Of a stretch of 64,000 nt of DNA, positions 24,222-34,419 are shown one piece after another. Numbering within the stretch: the first letter of the stretch is position 1; each line of letters opens with the position of its first letter. The position numbers and the translations under genes were made by a program. Under the pieces are notes generated by a model. The model ran no database searches, was not told the DNA's origin, and was given only the letters and a program-made list of their open reading frames with translations. This stretch comes from Hirsutella rhossiliensis (Eukaryota; Ascomycota; Sordariomycetes; Hypocreales; Ophiocordycipitaceae): positions 4,650,001 to 4,714,000 of the forward strand of contig NW_025408671.1 in assembly GCF_020360975.1 (NCBI RefSeq), written 5' to 3'.

Positions 24222-26580
24222 ATGGTGACGCCTGCCGAAGTTCCCTTGCCGCCGGACGACTCGCCGTCTGTCTCTCCACTCAACAACCAACAGCACCAGT
24301 CATGGCCGGGATCCGATTCTTCCTCGCCTGGCACCGCCTCGCACCACCAGGCGGTCGAGAGTGGCCGGAGCACCGCCAGCAGCAGCTCGCCGTCGACGGA
24401 CCAGCAGCAGCAAAACGCCGCCGGCGATGCCAACAAGGCTCGTGAGACGACGGTTCCGGCCGCCTGCCTGGCATGCGTGAGTGCTTCTTCCCTTCCGTTG
24501 CTTGTCTTGCTGCTTCGCCGCCCTTGCCCTCCTCTCCACACCGTTGCGCCGAGCTGGCTCACCATCTCCTCCTCCACACTGCTCCGCCGGGCTCCGCTCC
24601 GTGTCTCATCTGCCGCCTGTCACTCGCCGTCATTGTCTTTGCTTCTGCCACTACCTGTTCCCCCCAGAGAGAGCAAAGAGGAAATATGGGGAGAGCGAAG
24701 AGGAGAGAGACAAGAAGACGCAAAACACTGACCCCCACCCCGCACCTCGGCCCTCAAACAGCGAAACAAGCACCTCAAGTGCGATGGTCAAAGCCCCTGC
24801 GCACGCTGTCTCTCTTCGCAGAGCGAATGCATCTACGTCGCCTCCCGCCGCGGCTACAAGGGCCCGCGCCGCGGCACCGCCCAGAACCCCAACAAGCGCC
24901 AGGCCACCTCGCCCCCCGACAACCCCGACTGCCCCATGCTCCTCGGCGCTGGCGGCTTCCCTCCCTCGGCCATGGGCACCCCGGCATCTCACCTGACCCC
25001 GAACTCGGGACCTTCCAACATGCAGCTCTACAAGTCGTACTGCAGCGTCAACGGCATCGACCCCGTCGGCTTTGCCACGGCCCATCACAACGGCCCCGTC
25101 CCCATGCACATCCCAATCCAGACGACGGCCGAGCGCTGCCTCGACTCCTTCTACCACCACTTCTTCGCATCGCACCCCTTTGTCCTGCCCCGCGAGCATC
25201 TCCTGAGGATTGCAAAGGGGGGCATGATTGAGCCCTTGCTTGCCGCCATTCGATGGGTCGGGTCCATCTACATCGACGTCAGCCCCTCGGTCCGTGATGG
25301 GTTGCTCGAAGAAGCCTGCAGTCTCATCTACGATCCCCAGCGGCCCAGGGATGGCTTCCTCGTCCAGTCCATGGTGCTGCTCATCGTCGGTCTCGACGGC
25401 AGCTGCCAGCAGGAAAGGGCTCGCGAGATCCTCAACGACGTGGAGCGGCTCGCCTTGGAAATCGACCTCAACACTCGTCCCTTTGCCACCCTCCAAGGTC
25501 AGGGCATCCCCGTCCTCGAGGAGAGCTGGCGGCGCACCTGGTGGGATCTGTTCGTCGTCGATGGCATGGTTGCCGGCGTCCACCGTGTCACCAACTTTCT
25601 CCTCTTTGACGTTCCCGCCGACGTCGCGCTTCCGTGTGAGGAGCATCAGTATATATCCGCCGTGAGTTGTTTCCCGCTGGCCTACAAAATCGCGGATTCA
25701 GGGGGGAGAAAAGGAGCCGCGCAGTCTCACCTTGAATCAAGTCAACTAACGCAAGCGTGTCTTGTCGCAGAAAATTCCGATCCCGCTATATCTCGAGGAC
25801 CTGGAGGATCGAGACTTTTCCGATGAAGACCGCGAATTCTCGTCCTTTGCGTACCGCATCCTGTGCGCCCGCAACTTGGGCAAGTTTATGAGGACACCGC
25901 CCATCTTCGGCCCCGAAGACGAGAACATGGTGAGAATCGAAGCCCTGCTCACAAACTGGAGGCTACACCTGCCCCAGTCCAAAAGGGACGCCCTGCAGAC
26001 AGATGGCAGGCTGGACGAGATGATGTTCCAGGCCCACATGATGATGCACGCGACCTCGATCCTTCTCCATCAGCCTCACTCCCAACTCGACACGACGCCG
26101 ACGCAGGACATCAACTCGTGCGCGCCCCATCAGATGGTGCCGGCCGGAGATCTCTTCAACGCGCACACAAAGCATACCATCACCTCGGCCAATGCCATCA
26201 GCACCATGATTACCCATCGCGTACCGCTGCTCTCGCACACGCACTTCTTCACCTGCGTCATTACGCTCTCGTCCATTGTCCATCTCAGCCGGTGGGCTCT
26301 CTTCTTTATCCCCCACAACGACGACGATCTGCGTCAGCAAGTTCGCCTCAACATCGGAGCCCTCAACCGACTTGCCGAGGTCTGGGGGGCCGCCGACCGA
26401 GCTCGTGGCCAGGTCAAGCTTGTGGCGCAGGAGATATACCAGGCGAAGAAGCAGCAGCGGCTCAATTCGGAGTTCTGGGTGGGACTGACGCATGAGGACA
26501 TGCTTAACACGATTGCAACCGACGACTCCATCATCAACGAAATTGAGAGCTTGCAGACATTGCCTAACTTGCTTGGTTGA
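24222..26580 (+). CDS. Zn(II)2Cys6 fungal transcription factor
   Basis: Three exons, 24222-24476, 24762-25661 and 25771-26580, all phase 0, encode 654 residues. The binuclear zinc cluster is complete, with Cys at 82, 85, 92, 98, 101 and 108 (spacing CX2CX6CX5CX2CX6C). It is interrupted by the first intron right after the second cysteine, as is frequent in this family. The basic linker (SRRGYKGPRRG) follows. The middle region resembles the fungal-specific regulatory domain, including SWRRTWWDLFVVDGM near residue 340. The Ser/Gln-rich N-terminus is likely disordered. The 285-bp first intron is long for this genome; the second has a clear CTAAC branch site. The target pathway is not evident, because no biosynthetic cluster adjoins it. 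Confidence 0.9.
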
Positions 26581-27966
26581 GGGGTGAAACGCTGGCCTAA
26601 GCCTTGATGGCGCGGATACGAGTGAAGCCGCACGTCTGGCAGTGTGTTGTTGATATGAGTGAATGAGTAACGCCAAAGGAAAAGCGTTCAGAGGGGGCCG
26701 TCAAAAGGCGGATGATGTGATCAGGCTTGTGAGAGCGGGCGAGGATTCGAAGCTGAAGTGCCAAATCAGTTATTTTCTTCTTGTATGTTGTTGGTCGTTC
26801 TCTCAGGACATAGCGCTACTGCTCCCTGGCGGTTCCCGTTCGTCTGCAACTCCCACAAAGTGAAACCGCGTCCCTTTTCAAGCTTGGCCGTCCGGGCACC
26901 CGTGAGGTGAGGTTGCTTTAGTGTGGCGCTCCCGGCGCCTCCCCAGGTCCACTCTAGCCCTACGTACGATCATGCAGGCGTTTATTTTCCCGAACCCCTG
27001 ATTGCATACTAGGCCGGGTGTCTATCCAGATCCTCGGGACTCGGGCGAGCAAGGACGTTAACATCATGCGGTATGGGGTGTGTGAGGAGCCTTCGGGACG
27101 GTCGGCGACCAGCAGGGACAAGAAGTTGGCTTCGACGTGGAGTAGGGCAAAGAGAGGGGGGGGGAGACCCCTGCTACATGCATCACCACCCTCTCGGGGA
27201 TCTATCATCTCACGTGGTCGGCGACTTTGGCCCAGCAAGGCCCGCTCCGGGGATCCCAGGCCCAGGGATCATTTCTGGCGGCCAACGGGGGTCCCGTGAG
27301 TGGATACTTCGGCGCAGGCTCCTTGTATGCCCGCCGGCGCGCGTGAATCTTGTCCCGTCATCGCGGGGTTCGCGGGGGGCGGGGGCACGGCGACGGGGCT
27401 AGCAGGTGGCCGAAATAGTGGATCCTCGGAGGTGCGGGGCCGGCGCGGGGCCGAATGCTGGGCAGCAGGCGAAGCGGGGGATTCGGGATCCGGAAGCCGT
27501 TTGATTCGCGGGTAGCGACAAATCACCAATCGCGAGGTCTTTAGGCAATGCGACTGTGCGTCGTCGCACACCAACGAACTAAATGGATCCGGGGCCGCGG
27601 TCTTCGGCCACGCCCCTCCCCCCCCCTCCCATCCCCCAGGCTAGCAAGACTAATTAGAGGTGCAGCCGAGACGGGGGGTGGTTCAGATCTTCGGATCCAA
27701 TCAAGAGTTGCTTTGATTTCTCTCCTAGACTCCGGTTAGGGGCGCCACTAGAGCGCGTGAGATGATTCTGGCGTGTTTCCCGGGCCGGTGGCGGGATGTC
27801 TTCTGTTCTTGTCGAGGTTATTTTACAACTGTCTGTGTGGTTTTTTCTTCTTTGTTGGCGACGACATTTGCCGAGCCGTGCGCAGGGCCCGTCGTAAGTC
27901 TTGCCTGGGCGCCTTTTCTCGGCGGGCTCTATTCTGGAGGCGGTCTGCCTTTGCTTGCTGTCCTTG
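26581..27966. other. Intergenic region left of the retroelement
   Basis: GC-rich, with repeated ggatcc and ggggg tracts and no gene-like frame. It holds the 3' flank of the Zn2Cys6 gene and the insertion site of the LTR element. Confidence 0.45.
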
Positions 27967-27971
27967 AACGG
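27967..27971. repeat. Target-site duplication, left copy (AACGG)
   Basis: Five bases, AACGG, lie directly outside the left LTR and match 33388-33392 exactly, as expected from retroviral-type integrase. Confidence 0.92.
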
Positions 27972-28201
27972 TGTGAAAGGCTGGCCCGGAGTTTATTCAA
28001 CAAGCAGGTGCCTAGGTGTTGTCTATCTAGAGCTAAGGAGGAAAAGAAGCTGAACTCGAGGCGTAGCCTCGAGTGCGAGCTTATATTGCCCTTCTCGGAA
28101 TGTTCTCGCAGCTTCTGGGTCCGCGGGCGGCCGGTGTTGCCACCGGACGACCCACCGGACCCGGTACAACCGGGTCCACCAGCCAGGCACAGCCCGTGAC
28201 A
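27972..28201 (-). repeat. 3' LTR of the gypsy element (230 bp)
   Basis: Left on the map, 3' in element orientation. It aligns end to end with 33152-33387 apart from two 3-bp gaps in the GC-rich stretch around 28130-28150 and an a/g difference near 28185. Ends are TG..CA. Confidence 0.95.
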
Positions 28202-28218
28202 TTACCCCCCTTGTCCCC
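28202..28218 (-). other. Polypurine tract of the gypsy element
   Basis: On the minus strand a run of purines (GGGGACAAGGGGGG) directly precedes the 3' LTR. This is the expected primer site for plus-strand cDNA synthesis. Confidence 0.75.
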
Positions 28219-28799
28219 TCCGACCAGGTCGGCGTCTGCGGGGTTCTTGCGTTCCTGCCAGCGTCTCGTACCTCTCCCTAGGGCCATCATTGGTCTTGAT
28301 TGGCCCGTACTTGTCCTCGAATGCCTTCATCGCAATTGTTCCTTGCAACCACTCAACTGGCTCCCAAGTCGGCTCTGCGTAGCCCGTCCATCGCACTAGT
28401 GCTTGCCTGAATTCCCCTCGTCCGCGCTTCTTCCATCTCGCGCAGAGGATCTCGTCGACATCCCACAGATCCGTGCCGGACTCATCTTGTACCGGTGGTG
28501 GCTGTGCGTCATCTACCTTTGGCCAGGAGCCGGATCTTGATGCGCCCGCCGCAAAGGTCAACATGAAATCGCGGGTAAATTGAGCCACGAACATCGAGCT
28601 CAACAACGTGCGAACTAATTACCTTCGTGACTGTGTACTTGTGATGCAGCCAGTCGAGCTTCTTGCACGGTCGTGGCGATCTGTAGTTTGCCATCGAGAG
28701 CCACACCTTGTCACCAACTTCAAATCGCTCCGCAGGCTGTCGCTTTGCGTTGGCAGCCTCTTCTTGTTGTTGCTGTGAGGAGGCCATCACTGCTTGCAT
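28202..28799 (-). pseudogene. Pol C-terminus with chromodomain
   Basis: Two overlapping frames. The upstream one (28799-28509) has the post-integrase segment RFEVGDKVWLSMANYRS and KLDWLHHKYTVTKVI, typical of the module after the DDE core. The downstream one (28606-28202) has a chromodomain between about 28465 and 28336 (WDVDEILCARWKK, then LVRWTGYAEPTWEP). In chromoviruses this domain steers integration toward marked chromatin. The frame break between the two is near 28560-28600. The stop lies just before the 3' LTR. Confidence 0.88.
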
Positions 28800-28914
28800 G
28801 TACTCATTGACCTCCTGCAGGCGACTGAGTAGGCTATCAGCTCTGCTTTCCTCTCTATGCCTCGGTGGCTCTTCCGATTCCTCGACGCTGATGGGATCGA
28901 CGTGGTAACCATGC

Positions 28915-30342
28915 TCAGCGAAAAGGGGCTGATCTTGGTCGCTGCGGATTCACGATTGTTGAGTGCCAGCTGCGCGGCAGGAGCAGTTCTCCCCAGTCGT
29001 CCTGCACGTACGACACGTAGGCTCTCAGGTAGGCCTCGATCTCCTGGTTCATTCTCTCTGGCCCTCCGTCCGTCTGAGGATGATAGGCCGTGCTCAATTT
29101 CTGCGTGACACCTGCAAGACGGCAGAACCTCTTCCAGAACCTACTTAGCCAGTTGCTCCCGCGGTCGCTGACGATGGACCGTGGCATTCCGTGAAATCGG
29201 TAATGACACTGGAGAAAACGGTTTGCACACGGCTCAGCTTCCATGTTGTCCATCACCTCGAGGGTCACAGCCTTTGTCAGTCTGTCCACAATCACCCACA
29301 GGTACCTTGCCTTGCTCGGTCCAGTAGGCGGCAGATCTGTGATGAAGTCCATGGACAAATGGCTTCGGGGTCGATCTGGAATCGGCAGAGGCTTGAGAAA
29401 TCCCCTTTTCGACTGGCGCCAGATGTGTGCTCTGCCGCAGGTGTCGCAATTGGCTACGTACCGGCGAACCAGCTGGGACTGCCCAGGCCAGTAGAATCGC
29501 CGAGCCACAATAGCCAGCGTACCTTCCCTGCCGGGATGACCGGTCGCAACAGAGTCATGCGACTGCTGCACAATGCGGGTTCTCAACTGGTCTTTCTCAG
29601 CTTCCTCCTGGTTACCCTCCTCTCCGGATCCACCCGGCACCCAAATACGGTCTCTGAATGTCAGCCTTTTGCCTGCGTCGATCGCACATTCTGAAATCTG
29701 GATCTTCAGGCCCAGCGAGGGCGGGAAGGCACGCTCGCGATCGCGGACTGCCTTATAGGCTGCCCGGAATATCGAGTCCTTCGCCACCGTTTCGTCCCAG
29801 AGTTGCTGCAGGTCCGCTACCTCGAAGACCTTCATCTTCGGCAGGGTGGATGCCTCTGAACAGTCAGAACTCATCGCGTTGATACATGCTCTTGTCGATG
29901 ATGGAATGGCACTATCCGGTATCAACTGTATCATTCTTCCTTGTTCCCGCTCGTCGTCAATGCCCTGTGGCTTGTCTTGTTCACGGCGGGACAACGCATC
30001 AGGCACGACAGCCTCGCTTCCCGGTCGATACTCGAGCTTGAAGTCGAACTGGGACAATTCGGCTGCCCAACGGCTCTGCCGTTCCGTGAGCTTCTGGCGT
30101 GTCATGAAATACTCCAGGTTGCGGTGATCGGTAAGGATTGTAAATGGGCCGCAGCTCCTAAGTTCGGCGTTCCAGTTGTCGAGACATCTCATGATGGCAA
30201 GCATCTCCTTGTCGTGAATGGGATAGTTGTACTCCGCTGGCGAAAGTCGCTTCGAGAAGAAGGCGCATGCGTGTCGACGTCCATCTGGGCCTTCCTGCGA
30301 CAGGACGCCTCCCAATGCGTAGCCTGAGCAATCCGTCTCCAA
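28915..30342 (-). pseudogene. Pol fragment: RNase H and integrase
   Basis: The longest open part of the element, 475 residues. The RNase H region runs from the DCSGYALGGVL motif through the DHRNLEYFM and PDALSRR blocks. The integrase follows, with zinc-binding H262, H269, C299 and C302 and catalytic D332, D393 and E429 (fragment numbering), giving the textbook D-X60-D-X35-E spacing. All catalytic residues are present. The frame starts without a proper initiation site because it continues the reverse transcriptase frame after a shift near 30,340, and it breaks again near 28,915, so it is a fragment of pol rather than a gene. Confidence 0.93.
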
Positions 30343-32068
30343 AAGATCGGAGGCTCGGGTCCCACTGCTTGAGCACCGGTGACTCGCAAAATCGTCGCTT
30401 CAGCTCCTGAAACGCCTCGTTCTCCGCTCGTCCCCAATGAAAGGCAGTTCCTTTCTTAAGCAGGGCATCCAGAGACTGCGTGATCTTGGCATAGTCGGGG
30501 ATGAAGATCCGGTAATAGTTGGCGAAGCCCAGAAAGCTTCTGACACCCTTCACCGTGGTCAGGGCCTCCCATTCGCGGATGGCACGCTGCTTTTCGGGGT
30601 CGCAGGCGATTCCTTTCCCTGCGTTGACGATGAACCCAAGGTATTTGACCTCTTGTACCGAAAACTCGCACTTCGCTGGGTCTAGGTGCAGCCCAGCGTC
30701 GGCGAGTGCTTGGAGAACTCGTCGCACCTTAGCCTCATGATCCGCCTTCGAACCGCTCGAGTAGATCAGTACATCATCCAGGTACGCTGTGACAAAGTCG
30801 TCCAGCCATTCGCGCAATACACTGTTCATGTATCGTTGGAATGATGCCGGGGCGCCGCTCAGGCCGAAAGGGCACACGAGCCACTCGTAGAGCCCAAACC
30901 TCGTGCGAAATGCAGTCTTTCCTCATGTCCCGGAGCCATGCGGATCTTATGGAAAGCGGCCACCACGTCCAACGGTGAACCACTTAGCCTTGGCCAGATT
31001 CTGCAGGGTCTCCGCGATGAGGGCAGTGGGTATCGGTCGCGCTTGGTGATTGCATTCAGCGCTCGGTAGTCGCAACAAAATCGCAGCCCTCCATTCGGCT
31101 TCCGCACGAACAGCACCGGCGCGGCAGCCGCTGAGCTACTCGCTCGGATGAATCCTCTGTCCAGCAGGTCTTTCAGGGTCTTTCGCAAGACCAACAGCTC
31201 TTCTCGTGACATGTTGTAGAGTGGGCCCCACGGAAGGGTGGCTCGTTGCCGTTCTTGTCAGGCTGCAGGTTGACTTCATGATCCACACCCGGTCGATGTG
31301 GCGGCAGCTTCATTGCCTCTTCTGGTGAGAATAGGTCGCGGAATTCTTTCAGCACTTCTGCCGGGACCTTCTCGCTCGGATCGACTGGCGGCTTCGGCTG
31401 AAGCGCCCTCTCTATATCCGACAAACTGATTGCATGAATCGAGATCGCGTTGCACTTCTTGCGTCTCTTTGCGCGTCGACACTCCGCCGTGAATACGGCT
31501 GCCGACACGAGTCTTGCGCTTCGAATCGCGCGTATCTTGGCGGGCTCTTCCTGCCCAATGAGGCGTATCGTCACACCTGCCCTCCCATGGTACATTCGCT
31601 GCTTGGCAGCATCGTACACGACGTGATTTCTCTCCATCAAGGCCGGCCGAGGAACATGTCCTGGCCCAGGCTTGGGATCACGTATGCAAAGACACGTTCG
31701 TCAAATCCAGCTGTCTCGACCACAACAGCCACGACCCCTGGGGATATGACACTCTTCGCTGACTCTGAGAATCCCCCAATTTCTCGTGGTTTCGAGTCGA
31801 CGAAGGGTATCCGCAGCTTCCGAACAAGGGCTTCGTCGATCACGGCATAGCAGTCACATCCACAGTCGACAAGGGCGCGTATTCGATAGCCTCGGTTTAC
31901 CCGCGCGTTGACTAATACAGTCCGACTATTCATTCGTGGCTTGAACGCTTCCCAGTCCCGGATGTCTGCCTTTGCAGGCCCCGGCGCCCGCTTTCGCCCC
32001 GGGGCTAGTCTTTTCCGCCGACTCGTCCTCACTGGATGCTGCGGTTGATTCCGAACCATCTGCGGCAT
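30158..32068 (-). pseudogene. Pol fragments: protease and reverse transcriptase
   Basis: The protease lies at about 32068-31637 with the flap-bearing fold of retropepsins, but the catalytic triplet reads DCG (residues 68-70 of the fragment) instead of DSG or DTG. The reverse transcriptase is spread over 31640-31173, 31212-30859 and 30877-30158 in three frames. Visible blocks are GFIRASSSAAAAPVLFVRKP, LRFCCDYRALNAITKRDRYP, PFGLSGAPASFQRYMN and YLDDVLIYS with the two catalytic aspartates. Frame changes fall near 31,640, 31,200, 30,870 and 30,340. Confidence 0.92.
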
Positions 32069-32129
32069 CGGGCTTCTTCATGCGCGCAGCTTTAGGTCGC
32101 TGTTGCTTCCTTCGCCAGGAAAGACCACC

Positions 32130-33103
32130 TGGGCTGGGCAGTCCACGATAAGATGATCCGTCCGACCACAGCGATAGCAGCGGCGCTCATCCTTCGGCTT
32201 CTTATCGACATGTCGACGACCCTTCGACTCGTGGCCAATACGGTTGATGTCCGTCATCTTAACATCTCCGTCGGGTCCTCCGGTTCCTCCTTGGGTCGTT
32301 GCCTTGGTAGCTGTTGAGGCGTCCGCTCAGTCGACGTCGGCTGCCTACCGGGTTTCAGTCTCTCAATCTGCCCGCAATTTCCTGAACTCTCGCAAGCCAT
32401 CCCTGGTAGTCGTCGGTAGGACGGCTGTGACCAAACTCTCTTGGAGGCGTGCATTTATTGCGTTCTCTAGAAATACGATCTTTGCACTGTCCGGCCAGTC
32501 TGCTCCCCCGGCTTCAGCTAATGCCTGTTCGAATCGGGGAAGGAAGGACGCGAGAGGTTGGTCTTCGCGCTGCCGCATAGTTCTCAGCGTGGCAGCAGCG
32601 CAGGATTGGATGTTGCTGTCCTGGTAGGTTCGGTCGAGGTATCGCATGAACTCTTGGGGTCGTAGCTACCCCAGGGCCTCCGCGGCGTAAAGGTAGCGAC
32701 CACTTGCTGTGGTCGCTCGTCCAAACATGAGTTGATGAGGTACCAAAGTTCGCGATTTCCACTGTAGTAGTGTGCATCAAGGTCCAGCTTGTCTCGCATC
32801 TGCCTGGCCCAGGAGGAGTAGCTCTTCCGTGAGCCGTCATACTTGGGTGGGTTGGGCAACGGTTTCCGCATTCCAGTACCGCAGGTTTTGGGAGGGCGTG
32901 CCCAAGCCAGGCGTGCTCTCGCCCAATCCTCGTGCCACTGGCGGCGATTGCAAGTCGGCGCTCTGCGGCTGCGCTCGCCCGAGTTGCTCCATCAGCAAGG
33001 AAAGTTGGTCCTGTAGAGGGCTGAGAGTCGCATTGACCGCTTCTTGAATGCGTTGGTCAATCCATTGCTGCTGGAGACTTGGGCTCTCACTCTGCTGGTC
33101 CAT
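32130..33103 (-). pseudogene. Gag fragments with CCHC zinc knuckle
   Basis: Starts MDQQSESPSLQQQWIDQRIQ at 33103 and continues over frames 33103-32837, 32871-32584, 32647-32363 and 32454-32254. The capsid-like region includes KYDGSRKSYSSWARQMRDKL and the segment DQPLASFLPRFEQAL. A zinc knuckle (CYRCGRTDHLIVDC, spacing CX2CX4HX4C) is readable near 32145-32190. At least three single-base-type frame changes interrupt it. Confidence 0.88.
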
Positions 33104-33140
33104 CCTGACGAGCAGTCTGCAGCTTGCGGTATTTAGAAGG

Positions 33141-33151
33141 AGCTCTAGATA
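33141..33151 (-). other. Self-complementary primer-binding site of the gypsy element
   Basis: The eleven bases just inside the 5' LTR (plus strand agctctagata) are the exact reverse complement of 33204-33214 inside that LTR (tatctagagct). In the Tf1/sushi group, the RNA 5' end folds back on such a site and primes reverse transcription itself. By this reading the transcript starts near 33214. Whether any tRNA 3' end also pairs here was not checked. Confidence 0.7.
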
Positions 33152-33387
33152 TGTGAAAGGCTGGCCCGGAGTTTATTCAACAAGCAGGTGCCTAGGTGTT
33201 GTCTATCTAGAGCTAAGGAGGAAAAGAAGCTGAACTCGAGGCGTAGCCTCGAGTGCGAGCTTATATTGCCCTTCTCGGAATGTTCTCGCAGCTTCTGGGT
33301 CCGCGGAGCGGGGCCGGTGTTGCCACCGGAGCACGACCCACCGGACCCGGTACAACCGGGTCCACCAGCCGGGCACAGCCCGTGACA
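33152..33387 (-). repeat. 5' LTR of the gypsy element (236 bp)
   Basis: Right on the map, 5' in element orientation. It should contain the element promoter. It differs from the other LTR by two 3-bp insertions and one or two base changes. Confidence 0.95.
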
Positions 33388-33392
33388 AACGG
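33388..33392. repeat. Target-site duplication, right copy (AACGG)
   Basis: Exact match to 27967-27971, directly outside the 5' LTR. Confidence 0.92.
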
Positions 33393-34419
33393 TTGGGCAA
33401 GCGGGCTTTTGTTGAGCTAGTTTCTGTCGGTGCTGTCAGCTGGGCACATTGTCATGCCGCTTCCAGCCATCATGATATGCGCAAAACGAATCAGCCGGGA
33501 AGCGTCACCAAGGTCATTCTTGGACGTGTAAATATCGCTCGACACGTTTACGGTAATTCGCGGTAGAAGCGACGGGTCTTCTTTCTTTGAACACGGCCTC
33601 GAACCGGAGAGTTAGGACAAGATAGGCAGGAGATTGGTTCACAAGGGTTGGTGTAAGCCGTCGGCTAGGGCATCTAATGGTTATGGACGGCTGGCTTGAG
33701 CTTTGGGCTCCGAGATTGGGCGGAAGGCGGGCTGCATGAAAAGCGCATGCTGGACATATAATGCTGCATGAATCTCTAGCAAGGGGGTTGCCGTGGTATC
33801 GGTTGCGTGGGCCACGCGAGAGGAAAGGGGGAGGAAGAGTCTAGGCGAGGAAAGGTCTGGGGGGATTTATAGATGGCAGGGGAACATAAGACACTCGGGG
33901 CTGGAAGATGCAGCATTCATGTGCAAGTTGAAGTTGCAAGGGCGCGAGATCCAAATTCCAATCAGAGGGTATGACGTAAGTAGCGCGCCGACGGACAGCA
34001 GTTAGCCGAATATTACCCGGCAACGAAGGGTCCACTTGGCCCATTCAACGTCAACCTCCCAAGGGACCGCGGAAGCGAGGCTGAGTCGCCAAATCTCCCC
34101 CCCTCCCCCTCCCCCCATGAAAGACGCAGCCATGAGTCCTATGCGATAACGAGCTCATGCGACCATGAGTCCCCTGTGACGACGACCACCCTGTCCATCG
34201 CAATCCGTCTCTTATCCGTCTCCGATGCTGCTGTGCCTCTCCGAGTGCAGCGGTTTCCGCCATTAAGTCCTGAAACGAAACTCGCCGAGCTCCCAGCCTG
34301 CTCCACGTCACCCTTCTCTCTCTCTTGGCGCGCGAATTCGAGTCACCATCGATACTTTTCTTCCCCCCAATCAAGAACCGAATCGTGACGACGGAGCACA
34401 AGACGCCCGTCGCCGGAGA
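33393..34419. other. Intergenic region right of the retroelement
   Basis: About 1 kb up to the kinase gene and presumably its promoter. C-tracts and a pyrimidine-rich leader are near 34095-34380. No gene is seen. Confidence 0.45.

Larger units (their letters stand above)
27972..33387 (-). mobile_element. Ty3/gypsy LTR retrotransposon (chromovirus), full length, frames broken
   Basis: Two LTRs (27972-28201 and 33152-33387) starting TGTGAA and ending TGACA on the plus strand, flanked by AACGG duplications, enclose 4.95 kb coding on the minus strand. The order gag with CCHC knuckle, protease, RT (YLDD), RNase H, integrase (HHCC, D-X60-D-X35-E), chromodomain is that of a chromovirus. The LTRs differ by two 3-bp indels and one or two substitutions, so insertion is recent. 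The coding region nevertheless needs about nine frame changes to be read through, so this copy is not expected to make a polyprotein as sequenced. Confidence 0.96.

Noticed and set aside
24651..25646. 331-codon minus-strand frame
   Set aside because: Shadow of the Zn2Cys6 gene.
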